From: Mangrovivirga halotolerans
Lineage (GTDB): Bacteria; Bacteroidota; Bacteroidia; Cytophagales; Cyclobacteriaceae
Assembly: GCF_026241165.1 (NCBI RefSeq)
Contig: NZ_JAPFQN010000001.1
Coordinates: 1-64,000 of the forward strand
Reading direction: 5' to 3'
DNA: 64,000 nt
Shown: positions 17,545 through 27,824 of the stretch, piece by piece
How the letters are laid out: every line of letters starts with the position of its first letter
Position numbering within the stretch: the stretch's first letter is position 1
The notes under the pieces: model-generated
What the model was told of the DNA's origin: nothing
Database searches by the model: none
Seen by the model: the letters and a program-made list of their open reading frames with translations, nothing else
Made by a program: the position numbers and the translations under genes

Positions 17545-18318
17545 ATGAAAATTTTTAAAGGTATTGCTTTTGCTACAGTTACAGCATTAATGCTTTCTGC
17601 TTGCGGAGGAAGTTCTAACTCAGGAGATGCTGTTGTTAGTGAAGAAAAAGAAGCTGCGGAAGCGGGGGCTACTGCAGTAGTTTACACTCCTACTGATGAT
17701 AGTCAGGTAACATGGATTGGAAGTAAACCAACAGGTAAACACAATGGATACATTCCGGTTTCTGAAGGAGAATTATTCGTAGAAGACGGAAATATCACAA
17801 GTGGTTCATTTACTATGAATATCACAGGTCTTGATGTTCTAGATCTTGAAAATGATCCTAATGATGATGAAGACATGTATGACAAGCTTACTGGTCATTT
17901 GATGTCTCCAGACTTTTTCGCTGCTGATTCTTTTCCGACAGCTACTTTCGAAATCACTGAAGTAAAGGAATTTGATCCATCAACAATGTCTGTTGAAGTT
18001 AAAGATCAGTTCGAAACAGAATACACTCCTGAATCAGCGAAAGAATTTATGGTAGAAAATCCAACTCATTGGGTAAGCGGAAACCTTACAATGAGAGGAA
18101 CTACAAAAAATGTTGCTTTCCCTGCTCACGTAAATAAGGAAGGTGATAAGCTTACTGCTAAAGCTAAATTCAATATCGACAGAACTGACTGGGGTTTAAT
18201 GTATGGTGATGAAGCAAGTGTTGCTGATAAAGCAAAAGATAAATTCATCTACAACACAGTTAATGTAGGTATCGATCTAACTGCTACTCCGGCAGAAGAG
18301 GTTGCTGAAGTTCAGTAA
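17545..18318 (+). CDS. YceI-family lipoprotein
   Basis: 257 residues. Signal peptide with lipobox LMLSACGG (Cys20), so a lipoprotein. After an acidic linker, the YceI lipocalin-like barrel runs from about 50 to 248: SQVTWIGSKPTGKHNGYIPVS at the start, GSFTMNITGLDV, SPDFFAADSFPTATFEIT and TMRGTTKNVAFPAHV. YceI proteins bind isoprenoid-type lipids in a hydrophobic pocket; the biological ligand here is unknown. It is a single-gene unit, flanked by a candidate promoter and a terminator at 18345-18372. Confidence 0.92.
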   Translation: MKIFKGIAFATVTALMLSACGGSSNSGDAVVSEEKEAAEAGATAVVYTPTDDSQVTWIGSKPTGKHNGYIPVSEGELFVEDGNITSGSFTMNITGLDVLDLENDPNDDEDMYDKLTGHLMSPDFFAADSFPTATFEITEVKEFDPSTMSVEVKDQFETEYTPESAKEFMVENPTHWVSGNLTMRGTTKNVAFPAHVNKEGDKLTAKAKFNIDRTDWGLMYGDEASVADKAKDKFIYNTVNVGIDLTATPAEEVAEVQ

Positions 18319-18344
18319 GGAATCAAAGAAAATACGAAGTGAAG

Positions 18345-18372
18345 AGGCAGTCAAATGACTGCCTTTTTTTTT
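18345..18372 (+). terminator. Rho-independent terminator after the YceI gene
   Basis: Perfect eight-base stem AGGCAGTC/GACTGCCT (18345-18352 and 18357-18364) with loop AAAT, followed by a run of nine T. It starts 26 bases after the YceI stop. Confidence 0.9.
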
Positions 18373-18380
18373 GCTGACAT

Positions 18381-18416
18381 TTTGTCATAAATTCTAAATC
18401 CAATTTAGTAGTTTTG
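18381..18416 (+). promoter_or_regulatory. Candidate promoter for miaB
   Basis: TAGTTTTG at 18409-18416 matches the -7 consensus TAnnTTTG, and TTTG at 18381-18384 is the nearest possible -33 element, although the 24-base gap is a little long. It sits between the terminator and the ATG at 18448, where a promoter is expected. Confidence 0.4.
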
Positions 18417-18447
18417 CATATTGATAATAGGATAATAGCTTTAAAAT

Positions 18448-19929
18448 ATGAGTAAGCAAGAGTTAATCAGTGATATCGATATTTTAACTGAAGAACAGCA
18501 GCAGTCGGAAGAAGCTTGTGGAGTTCAGGTAAGTGAGGAAGAAAATACCGGAAAAAACAGAAAAGTTTATATAGAGAGTTATGGTTGTCAAATGAATTTC
18601 AGTGATAGCGAGATTGTGTCTTCTATCATGAAAAGAGAAGGGTTTGATACGACTTCTGATTTCTCTAAAGCTGACGTTGTTTTTCTGAATACCTGCTCTA
18701 TAAGAGAAAAAGCTGAACAAACTGTCAGAAACAGGCTTTCACAATTTAACAAAGTAAAAGAAGACCGACCTGAAATGATGATCGGTGTTCTGGGTTGTAT
18801 GGCTGAAAGACTTAAAGACAAGCTTCTTGAAGAAGAAAAAATTGTCGATATGGTAGTCGGACCTGATGCTTACCGGGATCTTCCTACATTAATAAAGCAA
18901 GTTGATGATGGGAATAAAGCTGTTAATGTATTCTTATCAAAAGAAGAAACCTATGCTGACATTAGTCCTGTAAGACTTGATAGCAATGGAGTTTCAGCCT
19001 TCATAAGTATAATGAGAGGGTGTGACAACATGTGTTCTTTTTGCGTAGTTCCTTTTACAAGAGGCCGCGAGAGAAGCCGTGATCCACATTCAATAGTAGC
19101 AGAAGCTAAAGAACTATTCGACAAAGGCTACAGAGAAGTTACATTGCTAGGCCAGAACGTTGATTCTTACAAATGGTCTTCAGAGGAGAATAATAAAGGA
19201 AGGCTTGAGAGAAAAGAAAAAAAAGAAAGCGATGTTTCAATTGTAAACTTTGCAAATCTTATAGAAATGGTTGCAAAAATCAGTCCCGATTTAAGGGTTA
19301 GATTTAGCACTTCTCATCCAAAAGATATTACTGACGAAGTACTTGAAACAATGAACAAGTACGAAAATATATGTAATTACATACACTTACCTGCACAATC
19401 CGGTAATAGCCGTGTTTTAAAATTAATGAACAGGACTTACGACCGGGAATGGTATATTGACAGAGTTGATGCAATCAGAAGAATTATCGGTGATGACTGT
19501 GGGATATCTTCAGATATGATAGCTGGCTTTTGCACTGAGACAGAAGAAGAACATCAGGACACTCTCACTTTAATGGATTATGTTAAATACGACTTTTCGT
19601 ATATGTTTTTTTATAGTGAAAGACCAGGTACTCTTGCAGCCAAAAAATATGAAGATGATATTCCACTAAAAGTAAAGAAAAGAAGATTACAGGAGATCAT
19701 TGATAAACAAAGAGAACATTCTTTAGAACGCAATAAAAAAGCGATTGGCAAAGTTCATAAAGTACTGGTTGAAGGAACATCTAAACGAAGTGATGAGCAG
19801 TTACAGGGAAGGAATTCCGAAAATAAAGTAATTATATTCCCAAGAGGAAACCAGGAAAAAGGCCAATACGTTAATGTTTTGGTACACGATTGCACCCCTG
19901 CAACACTTTTTGGAGAGGTAGTCGAATAA
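18448..19929 (+). CDS. miaB: tRNA-2-methylthio-N6-dimethylallyladenosine synthase MiaB
   Basis: 493 residues, full length for the family. The order is: short acidic N-terminal extension; UPF0004 domain beginning [18 protein letters not shown] with its three cluster Cys (YGCQMN, NTCSI, LGCMAE); radical-SAM motif [19 protein letters not shown] near 191; and a C-terminal TRAM domain ([13 protein letters not shown] to the end). MiaB adds a methylthio group to i6A37 of tRNAs reading UNN codons, using two Fe-S clusters and S-adenosylmethionine. Next to the sigma-54 activator gene (16-base gap) and probably co-transcribed with it and lptE. Confidence 0.97.
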   Translation: MSKQELISDIDILTEEQQQSEEACGVQVSEEENTGKNRKVYIESYGCQMNFSDSEIVSSIMKREGFDTTSDFSKADVVFLNTCSIREKAEQTVRNRLSQFNKVKEDRPEMMIGVLGCMAERLKDKLLEEEKIVDMVVGPDAYRDLPTLIKQVDDGNKAVNVFLSKEETYADISPVRLDSNGVSAFISIMRGCDNMCSFCVVPFTRGRERSRDPHSIVAEAKELFDKGYREVTLLGQNVDSYKWSSEENNKGRLERKEKKESDVSIVNFANLIEMVAKISPDLRVRFSTSHPKDITDEVLETMNKYENICNYIHLPAQSGNSRVLKLMNRTYDREWYIDRVDAIRRIIGDDCGISSDMIAGFCTETEEEHQDTLTLMDYVKYDFSYMFFYSERPGTLAAKKYEDDIPLKVKKRRLQEIIDKQREHSLERNKKAIGKVHKVLVEGTSKRSDEQLQGRNSENKVIIFPRGNQEKGQYVNVLVHDCTPATLFGEVVE

Positions 19930-19945
19930 ACACAAGGGCCGACAA

Positions 19946-21241
19946 ATGCATCAATCAGATATATTAAGTGTAAAACAACGTTTTGGAATAATAGGTAACA
20001 GCCCGGAGCTGAACCATGCCATTCAACGGGCAATACAAGTAGCTCCGACGGATATGACTGTTTTAATTACTGGCGAAAGTGGTAGTGGAAAAGAGTCTTT
20101 CTCTAAAATAATTCACTCGCTCAGTCATCGAAAACATGGGCAGTTTATCGCCATAAACTGCGGTGCTATTCCAGAAGGAACAATAGATTCTGAATTATTT
20201 GGTCATGAAAAAGGTGCATTTACAGGTGCCCACGATAGTAGAAAAGGATATTTTGAAGTAACCACGGGAGGCACTATATTCCTTGATGAAATTGGAGAAA
20301 TGCCATTACCAACACAGTCCAGACTGTTAAGAGTTCTTGAAAATGGTGAATTCATACGAGTTGGATCCTCAAAGGTGCAAAAAACAGATGTCAGAGTGGT
20401 AGCTGCTACTAATGTCAACCTTATGGAGGCTGTAGAAAAAGGCGATTTCCGTGAGGATCTGTATTACAGATTAAACACTTTACCCATTTACGTTCCTTCA
20501 CTTCGTGATAGAGGCGATGATGTTCTTTTATTATTCAGAAAATTCGCTTCTGACTTTTCTGAAAATTACAGGGTCAAACCGGTGGAATTGGATGAAGGCG
20601 CTCAGGCTTTAATCAAAAAATATCGTTTCCCGGGTAATATCAGAGAACTTAAGAACCTTGTTGAGCAAATTTCTTTACTCGAAGAAAACAGGTTAATAAA
20701 TGCTGAAGTTCTCTCTACATATTTACCTGATAGTTCGAGAAACGTACCTGCAATATTTCAACAAGAAAACACCCAGGGTCTTAATGAAAGAGATCTTTTA
20801 TATCAGATCTTATTTGATATGAGAAAAGATATGACAGAATTAAAAAAACTGGTAGTATCAATTCTCAATGATCAACAAGATGGTGCAAAAATAATCCGGG
20901 AAAACCAGGAATTATTTGAAGACATAAAATACAGGTCATCACTACCAGAAGTTAAAAGACCTGGAAGTTCTGCTGAAACCAGTACTGAAAATGATTCACC
21001 ATTTATTCTGCATGATAATCAGAATACTGAAAGCGATGAGGATGAGGAAGCATATTATGAAGATGTGTATCATGAGCCGGAAGAAGAGGAAGAAAACCTT
21101 TCATTAGAAAATAAAGAAAAAGAACTGATTATCAAGGCCCTCAGAAAAAACAATAATAAAAGAAAATACGCAGCAAAAGATCTCGGAATATCCGAAAGAA
21201 CACTATATAGGAAAATTAAACAGTATGAAATTGAAGCATAA
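19946..21241 (+). CDS. Sigma-54-dependent transcriptional activator lacking a sensory domain
   Basis: 431 residues. The AAA+ activator domain starts almost at once (GIIGNSPELNHAIQRA): Walker A GESGSGKE (43-50), the sigma-54 contact loop GAFTGA (90-95), Walker B GGTIFLDEIGEMPL, and the arginine-finger region (REDLYYRLNTLPIYVP). About 265-385 are a long acidic linker. The C-terminus is a Fis-type helix-turn-helix (KRKYAAKDLGISERTLYRK). With no receiver, GAF or PAS domain, control must come from another protein (as for PspF) or from expression level. The 3' end overlaps lptE by 17 bases. Target genes are unknown; see the groES upstream site. Confidence 0.93.
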   Translation: MHQSDILSVKQRFGIIGNSPELNHAIQRAIQVAPTDMTVLITGESGSGKESFSKIIHSLSHRKHGQFIAINCGAIPEGTIDSELFGHEKGAFTGAHDSRKGYFEVTTGGTIFLDEIGEMPLPTQSRLLRVLENGEFIRVGSSKVQKTDVRVVAATNVNLMEAVEKGDFREDLYYRLNTLPIYVPSLRDRGDDVLLLFRKFASDFSENYRVKPVELDEGAQALIKKYRFPGNIRELKNLVEQISLLEENRLINAEVLSTYLPDSSRNVPAIFQQENTQGLNERDLLYQILFDMRKDMTELKKLVVSILNDQQDGAKIIRENQELFEDIKYRSSLPEVKRPGSSAETSTENDSPFILHDNQNTESDEDEEAYYEDVYHEPEEEEENLSLENKEKELIIKALRKNNNKRKYAAKDLGISERTLYRKIKQYEIEA

Positions 21242-21758
21242 TAAATATTTTTTTCTCGTATTATTTTTCATACTCAACGCCTGTTCTGTAAACTATTCTT
21301 TTACAGGAATCAGTATCGGTCCTGAAGTAAAGACTATTTCAATCAGTACATTCTTTAATGATACCGGTCAGGGACCACCGACGATTGCACAGCAATTTAC
21401 AGAGCAATTGAAAGAATATTTTCAAAGAAACTCCAATTTATCAATCGTAGATTATGGAGGCGATCTTCAATTAGAAGGTGCTATAACAAGTTACAGAGCA
21501 TCATTAAGAGGGGTTAGCGCAGGTACTGGTAATAATAGTATAGATCAAGCTGCTCAGGAAAGATTAACAATAACGGTGACTGCAACATTCATAAATACTT
21601 ATGACGAATCGCAGAATTTCACAAATAGATCTTTTAGTTTTTACGAAGACTATGACCCGAATACTGCACCGCTCAATGCGAATGAACAACAGTATGTGGA
21701 TAATATAATTGAACAGATTATATTGGATATTTTCAATACTTCTGTTGCTAATTGGTGA
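21225..21758 (+). CDS. lptE: LptE-family lipopolysaccharide-assembly lipoprotein
   Basis: 177 residues. Lipobox FFILNAC gives Cys20. SVNYSFTGISIGPEVKTISI is the characteristic start of Bacteroidota LptE proteins, followed by QQFTEQLKEYFQRNSNL and a strand-rich body. LptE is the outer-membrane lipoprotein plug and partner of LptD in lipopolysaccharide insertion. Its start codon lies inside the 3' end of the sigma-54 activator gene, so translation is coupled. The neighbouring order miaB, activator, lptE, acidic TPR protein, secG looks like an ancestral housekeeping cluster. Confidence 0.85.
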   Translation: MKLKHNKYFFLVLFFILNACSVNYSFTGISIGPEVKTISISTFFNDTGQGPPTIAQQFTEQLKEYFQRNSNLSIVDYGGDLQLEGAITSYRASLRGVSAGTGNNSIDQAAQERLTITVTATFINTYDESQNFTNRSFSFYEDYDPNTAPLNANEQQYVDNIIEQIILDIFNTSVANW

Positions 21759-21794
21759 TTTTTTTTATTCTTTTAAGCCAAGACTTTAAAATTC

Positions 21795-22976
21795 ATGGTT
21801 TCTAAACACGACTTAATTAACTTTTTAAACGATCCGGAAAGAGTTTCTGACGATCAATTCGCTGAAATTCAAGATCTGGCAGCAAGGTATCCATATTACC
21901 AGGCTCTTCATATGCTTATTGCAAAAATAAAACAGCATAAAGAAGCAGATGACTCACAGGATGCCCTTCACAAAGCCGCGATCTATACTTACGACAGAGA
22001 CGTTTTAAAACAATATATGGAAAGTTCCGGATCTCAGTCTGCTGAATCTGAAGAAGAGGATAATTATTCTTCCTCTTATGAAGAGGAGAATGTAGTAGAA
22101 GATGCTGAAATTGTCATAGAAAAAAATGATGAACAGTTTGAATCTGATGATGAGTCGGCATCAGATGAGAGCACTACTTACGAGGATAAATCTGAAACTG
22201 AAGAAAAAGAGGATGATTCAGAAGCAGTGCAAAAAGAGGATGAAACTGAATGGGCGTCAGGCTATGATTACCCTTCGGAGGATGACGAAGATGAGGAAGT
22301 AAAAAGTGAAGAATCTGATTCTGAAGTCAGCAGTGAAGAAAGTGTCTCTGATGAAGATGAAGAAGAATCTAAAGAGAGTGAAGGTGGTGATGACATTTAT
22401 AGTGAATTAATGGCTAACCTAGCTTCTCTTAAAGAAAGCATGGGGGATTCTGGTGAAAAAGAAGAGGAAGAAGAAGAAAAAAAAAAGCCAATAGAAACTG
22501 ATAAAGAAAGTGATGACGATTCAGATATAGCCTCAGTCAAAAAAATTGATGACGAAGAAGAGGAAAAAGAAGAGTCGTTAAAGGATACCTCAGAAGAACA
22601 AGAAAAACCTGAATCAGGATCAAAAGGGTCTATTCTTGATAGTCTTAAAAAGAAATCCGAACAATATTCTGAAGAGGAATCAGATAAAGATAAAAAAGAC
22701 AGACAAAAGGATATTATTGATTCCTTTATTAGTCGAAGCCCTAATATAGAAAGGTTCCGTTCAGAAGATCAGGAAGAGCTCACCGACGAAGAAATGAGAG
22801 ACCTTGCCAAAGACAGCACATCTGTAAATGAGAATCTTGTGTCAGAAACACTCGCTAACATTTATGCAAAGCAAGGGAAGACTAAAAAAGCTATTGAAAT
22901 TTATAAAAAATTAATTTGGAAATATCCACAAAAAAAGGCTTACTTTGCAAGTCAAATTAGTAAGCTGGAAAAATAA
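21795..22976 (+). CDS. Highly acidic protein with C-terminal TPR-like helix pair
   Basis: 393 residues, no signal peptide. The first 75 residues are helical (FLNDPERVSDDQFAEIQDL, then RYPYYQALHMLIAKI). About 80-330 are low-complexity Glu/Asp/Ser, probably disordered. The last 50 residues (ETLANIYAKQGKTKKAIEIY and onwards) form one TPR-like helix pair. No enzymatic motif. Proteins of this design occur next to secG in related genomes as far as I recall. It ends six bases before the secG start, so the two are very probably co-transcribed. Function unknown; a role in membrane traffic is only inferred from position. Confidence 0.8.
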   Translation: MVSKHDLINFLNDPERVSDDQFAEIQDLAARYPYYQALHMLIAKIKQHKEADDSQDALHKAAIYTYDRDVLKQYMESSGSQSAESEEEDNYSSSYEEENVVEDAEIVIEKNDEQFESDDESASDESTTYEDKSETEEKEDDSEAVQKEDETEWASGYDYPSEDDEDEEVKSEESDSEVSSEESVSDEDEEESKESEGGDDIYSELMANLASLKESMGDSGEKEEEEEEKKKPIETDKESDDDSDIASVKKIDDEEEEKEESLKDTSEEQEKPESGSKGSILDSLKKKSEQYSEEESDKDKKDRQKDIIDSFISRSPNIERFRSEDQEELTDEEMRDLAKDSTSVNENLVSETLANIYAKQGKTKKAIEIYKKLIWKYPQKKAYFASQISKLEK

Positions 22977-22981
22977 AAAAC

Positions 22982-23326
22982 ATGTATATTTTAATTCTTT
23001 CTTTAATTATTATCGCAGCAGTATTGTTGGTGTTGGTTATCTTAGCTCAAAATTCAAAAGGTGGCGGATTGTCATCAACATTTGGACAAGCTAATCAAAT
23101 GATGGGTGTAAAAAAGACAACTGACCTTCTTGAGAAAACCACTTGGGCATTATTAGTATTTATAGTTGCTCTGGCTTTGGTAAGTGCTCAATTCATTGAA
23201 AAAGGTGGTGATACTGTAAAAAGTACAAATGTAGAAGCGGTACAGGAAGATGCAGCTCCTGCAGCTATTCCTCAAAATGATGAATTAACTTCTCCTGCAG
23301 AACTTGAATCAGACACTGTTCAATAA
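22982..23326 (+). CDS. secG: Preprotein translocase subunit SecG
   Basis: 114 residues with the two SecG membrane segments (about 2-20 and 55-75) and the conserved link LVILAQNSKGGGLSSTFG between them. A short acidic Pro/Ala tail follows. SecG joins SecY and SecE in the inner-membrane channel and aids SecA-driven export. It is the last gene before the bidirectional hairpin at 23348-23375. Confidence 0.95.
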   Translation: MYILILSLIIIAAVLLVLVILAQNSKGGGLSSTFGQANQMMGVKKTTDLLEKTTWALLVFIVALALVSAQFIEKGGDTVKSTNVEAVQEDAAPAAIPQNDELTSPAELESDTVQ

Positions 23327-23347
23327 TACATAAAATACTTAATTAAA

Positions 23348-23375
23348 AAGCCCTGATCTGATCAGGGCTTTTTTT
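23348..23375. terminator. Bidirectional terminator between secG and a convergent gene
   Basis: Ten-base perfect stem AAGCCCTGAT/ATCAGGGCTT with a three-base loop (23348-23357, 23361-23370). A T-run follows on the plus strand and an A-run precedes it, so it works on both strands. It overlaps the stop codon of the minus-strand gene at 23374. Confidence 0.9.
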
Positions 23376-24087
23376 ATGAGGCAAGTGATATGTATTTCAA
23401 AAAATTAACCTTTAAAACCGGCATTAAAGTTTCCTCGAAAGGCAAATCCCTCTTTGTTGAAATATAAAAAACAGCGGGATTAGGAAGTTCTTTATTCAAC
23501 CTTGCTAAACGCATCTTATATCCTTCCATTGTATCTCCTATTCCCAATTCAATATCCTGCAAAAAAGATAAATTCAGCCCACGATAAGTATCTTCTGGTC
23601 TCTCAAAAATACCGGTTTTATATCTAAACACTTTTTTTCTACCATTAAATAATTGTAATAATAAATACCCCTCTTCCTTATAAAGAGGCACTATACCTAC
23701 AGGTTCTATTTTCATATCCTCGCCAACAGAAACGAAAATTTCCTCTCCCCTTTCGAGCCAGATCTTCATTTGAGGCATTGAAAAGTAAATTAAATCTTCA
23801 ATTGCCTTAATTATTTCATCATCATCCAAAATTTCTTTATAAACCAACTTAAGTTTGAGAAAATCTTCCATAGAAATTTCTTTAGGAAAGGATTCTTTCA
23901 ACAATTCCTTATTTTCTTTAAGTGTATGCAGATTTTTATAATGAAAGATCAGATCAGAAAAAGCAGGATATAACTTAAACTCATTAAAAAAGTTTTCAAC
24001 ACGCTGCAAGTATGCCAACAAAGTATACTTTTTAAATTCGAAGTCTATTGGACTTTCAGTGATCCAGTTTGGACTTAATGTTTTCAT
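23374..24087 (-). CDS. Conserved-type hypothetical protein
   Basis: 237 residues, soluble, no signal peptide. The first half is helical (PIDFEFKKYTLLAYLQRVENFF), while the second half is strand-rich (EDMKIEPVGIVPLYKEEGYLLLQ, FNGRKKVFRYKTGIF). I do not recognise a family. It is divergent from groES across a 225-base gap that holds a possible regulatory dyad, and ends in the shared terminator with secG. The intact, codon-rich frame and neat spacing support a real gene. Confidence 0.7.
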   Translation of the reverse strand: MKTLSPNWITESPIDFEFKKYTLLAYLQRVENFFNEFKLYPAFSDLIFHYKNLHTLKENKELLKESFPKEISMEDFLKLKLVYKEILDDDEIIKAIEDLIYFSMPQMKIWLERGEEIFVSVGEDMKIEPVGIVPLYKEEGYLLLQLFNGRKKVFRYKTGIFERPEDTYRGLNLSFLQDIELGIGDTMEGYKMRLARLNKELPNPAVFYISTKRDLPFEETLMPVLKVNFLKYISLAS

Positions 24088-24156
24088 AGGCTTAAAAGTT
24101 TCAATGACACGTTTTTACAACACTGACATAATTTCTACCAGAATTCATGCCTATTT

Positions 24157-24203
24157 GTCACTATTTTCATGCCACTCATAAAAAGCATGACATGAAGAGT
24201 GAC
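24157..24203. promoter_or_regulatory. Imperfect dyad upstream of groES
   Basis: GTCACT at 24157-24162 is mirrored by AGTGAC at 24198-24203, and TCATG/CATGA pairs lie inside. The centre is about 90 bases before the expected start from the sigma-54-like element at 24245-24261, a typical place for an enhancer site. No protein can be assigned to it from sequence. Confidence 0.35.
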
Positions 24204-24244
24204 TAAAATGTGAAAAAATGACCGTTTAAATGAAATAATTTCAT

Positions 24245-24261
24245 TTGGCACATAATGTGCA
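24245..24261 (+). promoter_or_regulatory. Candidate sigma-54 promoter for groES-groEL
   Basis: TTGGCACATAATGTGCA has GG at 24247-24248 and GC at 24259-24260 with exactly ten bases between, the invariant -24/-12 spacing. It matches TGGCAC(G/A)-N4-TTGC at all but one or two positions. Transcription would start near 24272, leaving a leader of about 40 bases before the ATG at 24313. No TAnnTTTG element and no CIRCE operator was seen here. Confidence 0.5.
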
Positions 24262-24312
24262 CAATGCACCATGTAAAATTTAGCAATAACAACGCTTAAA
24301 ATCAATACACAT

Positions 24313-26261
<1,949 letters not shown>

Positions 26262-26291
26262 TACTAATAAGTCAAATATACATCAAAATAA

Positions 26292-26319
26292 AAAAGGGCG
26301 ATCGTTTGATCGCCCTTTT
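26292..26319. terminator. Bidirectional terminator after groEL
   Basis: Twelve-base perfect stem AAAAGGGCGATC/GATCGCCCTTTT with loop GTTT (26292-26303 and 26308-26319). The A-run and T-run let it work on both strands, for groEL and for the convergent SiaC-like gene. Confidence 0.92.
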
Positions 26320-26714
26320 CATTTATTTTGAATATTTTCTTCAGTCGTCATTATATTAAAAGGAAGATTTATAATTTGCATAAAATCCTCTCCGGTTTCG
26401 TGCATGCTCTCATCCTCTCTATCATAAATCCAATTGACGATTACTTCCTTCCCTTTTTTACTACATCTTTCCATTTTTCGAAAGAACTCGATCAGACATT
26501 TGCTACTACTGGTATTAAAGTAATCAAGCTTTATATCAATACTCAATTTATTTCTGTCTGGGTCTGAACAGAAAAAATCAGCCCATTTAAAAAGTGGGTT
26601 AAAGAAATCAATCGCATTTTCAGGTATTGATCGACCAGATATAGTGATCCTGTCATCTTCAAACTTATAGTCTATAAGAGGAGTTCTTTTTGAAGGTAAG
26701 ATGTTTAGATCCAT
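26319..26714 (-). CDS. SiaC/DUF1987-family regulatory phosphoprotein
   Basis: 131 residues from ATG 26714; another ATG is two codons upstream, and a further TTG at 26738 was rejected. The family phrase ITISGRSIPENAIDFFNPL appears early, followed by KLDYFNTSSSKCLIEFFRK, which holds the Thr/Ser of the phospho-switch (NTSSSK), and VNWIYDREDESMHETGEDF. In Pseudomonas, SiaC is phosphorylated by SiaB, dephosphorylated by SiaA, and binds a diguanylate cyclase. None of those partners is in this window, so a comparable pathway is inferred only. Downstream of a shared terminator with groEL. Confidence 0.85.
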   Translation of the reverse strand: MDLNILPSKRTPLIDYKFEDDRITISGRSIPENAIDFFNPLFKWADFFCSDPDRNKLSIDIKLDYFNTSSSKCLIEFFRKMERCSKKGKEVIVNWIYDREDESMHETGEDFMQIINLPFNIMTTEENIQNK

Positions 26715-26870
26715 TAACATAAATTCGGATAGTATCAATTTTACATCCGAAAGATATTAATTATCTAAAAGAGCCGAGAACATAAATTTATTTAATATGT
26801 AAACAAGGAGATTTAGGCGATGAATGGACTAATATTAAAGTTAAATGACACCTGGTTTTATCGTTTAATA

Positions 26871-27683
26871 TTAAAAACCATCGTCATCTTCTTCTTCAAC
26901 TGGTTCTTCCTTTTCCAAAGGAACAGCTTCAGTCTCCTGAGCTTCTTCCTCTTCATTTTTTTTCTTTTTCTTCTTTCCAGACTTTTTCCAGAATTGCCAC
27001 CATTTCTTTTTAGGGGCTTCTTCTTCAACAGCATCCCCCATCGGCTCTCCTAGTTGTCCCTCTTCATCAAAGGCATCTTCCTCTTTGAACTTTTCATTTA
27101 ATTCCTCCTGTTTTTCAAGGTGATCTGTCCAGACGGAATCAATTTTCATTTGACGCTGCTCAAGTATATCATTTCCAATGAGCCACATATAACTCATCTG
27201 ATCGATGTTGTATTTATCTTTTTGCTGATCCTCATTTGCCAAAACAGGCTCTTCCTCTGGAGTATAATATGAAGCAGTATCTATAAGCTGTCTATCTATA
27301 TCAGCATCCATTTCATATCTGTTTTCCTTTTGAGTTTTAGGAATATCACCGTCATCAATGTGAAATACAGAATCTTCTTTTTTCTCTTTAGGATAAACTA
27401 CTTCCATTGGAATGGTGCGCATGTCAGCACTTCTCTTCTTGTATTCATTTCTTTTAATAATGTTGAAATACATTGAAGGAGAAATTAGACCATAGTCGGT
27501 CTTCTTGACTGAAGCAGTCATTTTCGGGGATATGCTGTCTGCAAAATAAGAAAACCTTGCCTCACGTTCATCTTCATCGAGTATATAATAACTCTGAAAC
27601 GCGGGGCAAATCATCTTTTCCTGACAACTCTGTAATAACAACGCTGTTAATACAAAAAAAATAACCAAACTAAATGGTTTCAT
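26871..27683 (-). CDS. Hypothetical lipoprotein with charged C-terminus
   Basis: 270 residues. Signal peptide with lipobox LLLQSC (Cys20). The middle is polar with no recognised fold. About 205-270 hold a peculiar stretch: EEAPKKKWWQFWKKSGKKKK, then poly-acidic to the end. This Trp-rich, basic patch followed by an acidic tail resembles the linker and tail region of other Bacteroidota envelope proteins of unknown function. It lies about 140 bases after the surE gene on the same strand. No function assigned. Confidence 0.7.
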   Translation of the reverse strand: MKPFSLVIFFVLTALLLQSCQEKMICPAFQSYYILDEDEREARFSYFADSISPKMTASVKKTDYGLISPSMYFNIIKRNEYKKRSADMRTIPMEVVYPKEKKEDSVFHIDDGDIPKTQKENRYEMDADIDRQLIDTASYYTPEEEPVLANEDQQKDKYNIDQMSYMWLIGNDILEQRQMKIDSVWTDHLEKQEELNEKFKEEDAFDEEGQLGEPMGDAVEEEAPKKKWWQFWKKSGKKKKKKNEEEEAQETEAVPLEKEEPVEEEDDDGF

Positions 27684-27824
27684 TCAAATCCGATGCCTTT
27701 ATATGCTCTAACTAAAAAAACTAGCGTTTATTATATTTTAACCCTTAATAAACAATTCACAACTAGAATTATCTAGCAAAAATACTATTTAAAATGAAAA
27801 TCTGAAATATAATGTAACTTATTA

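Noticed and set aside
24088-24312. CIRCE operator for groES-groEL
   Set aside because: No TTAGCACTC-N9-GAGTGCTAA or close variant was found; the dyad present has different half sites.
26715-26738. TTG start for the SiaC-like protein
   Set aside because: Two ATG codons further in fit the family start better.
26830-26873. Inverted repeat TAATATTAAA/TTTAATATTA as a terminator
   Set aside because: It is made only of A and T with a long loop and no clear T-run, so it is probably chance in AT-rich DNA.
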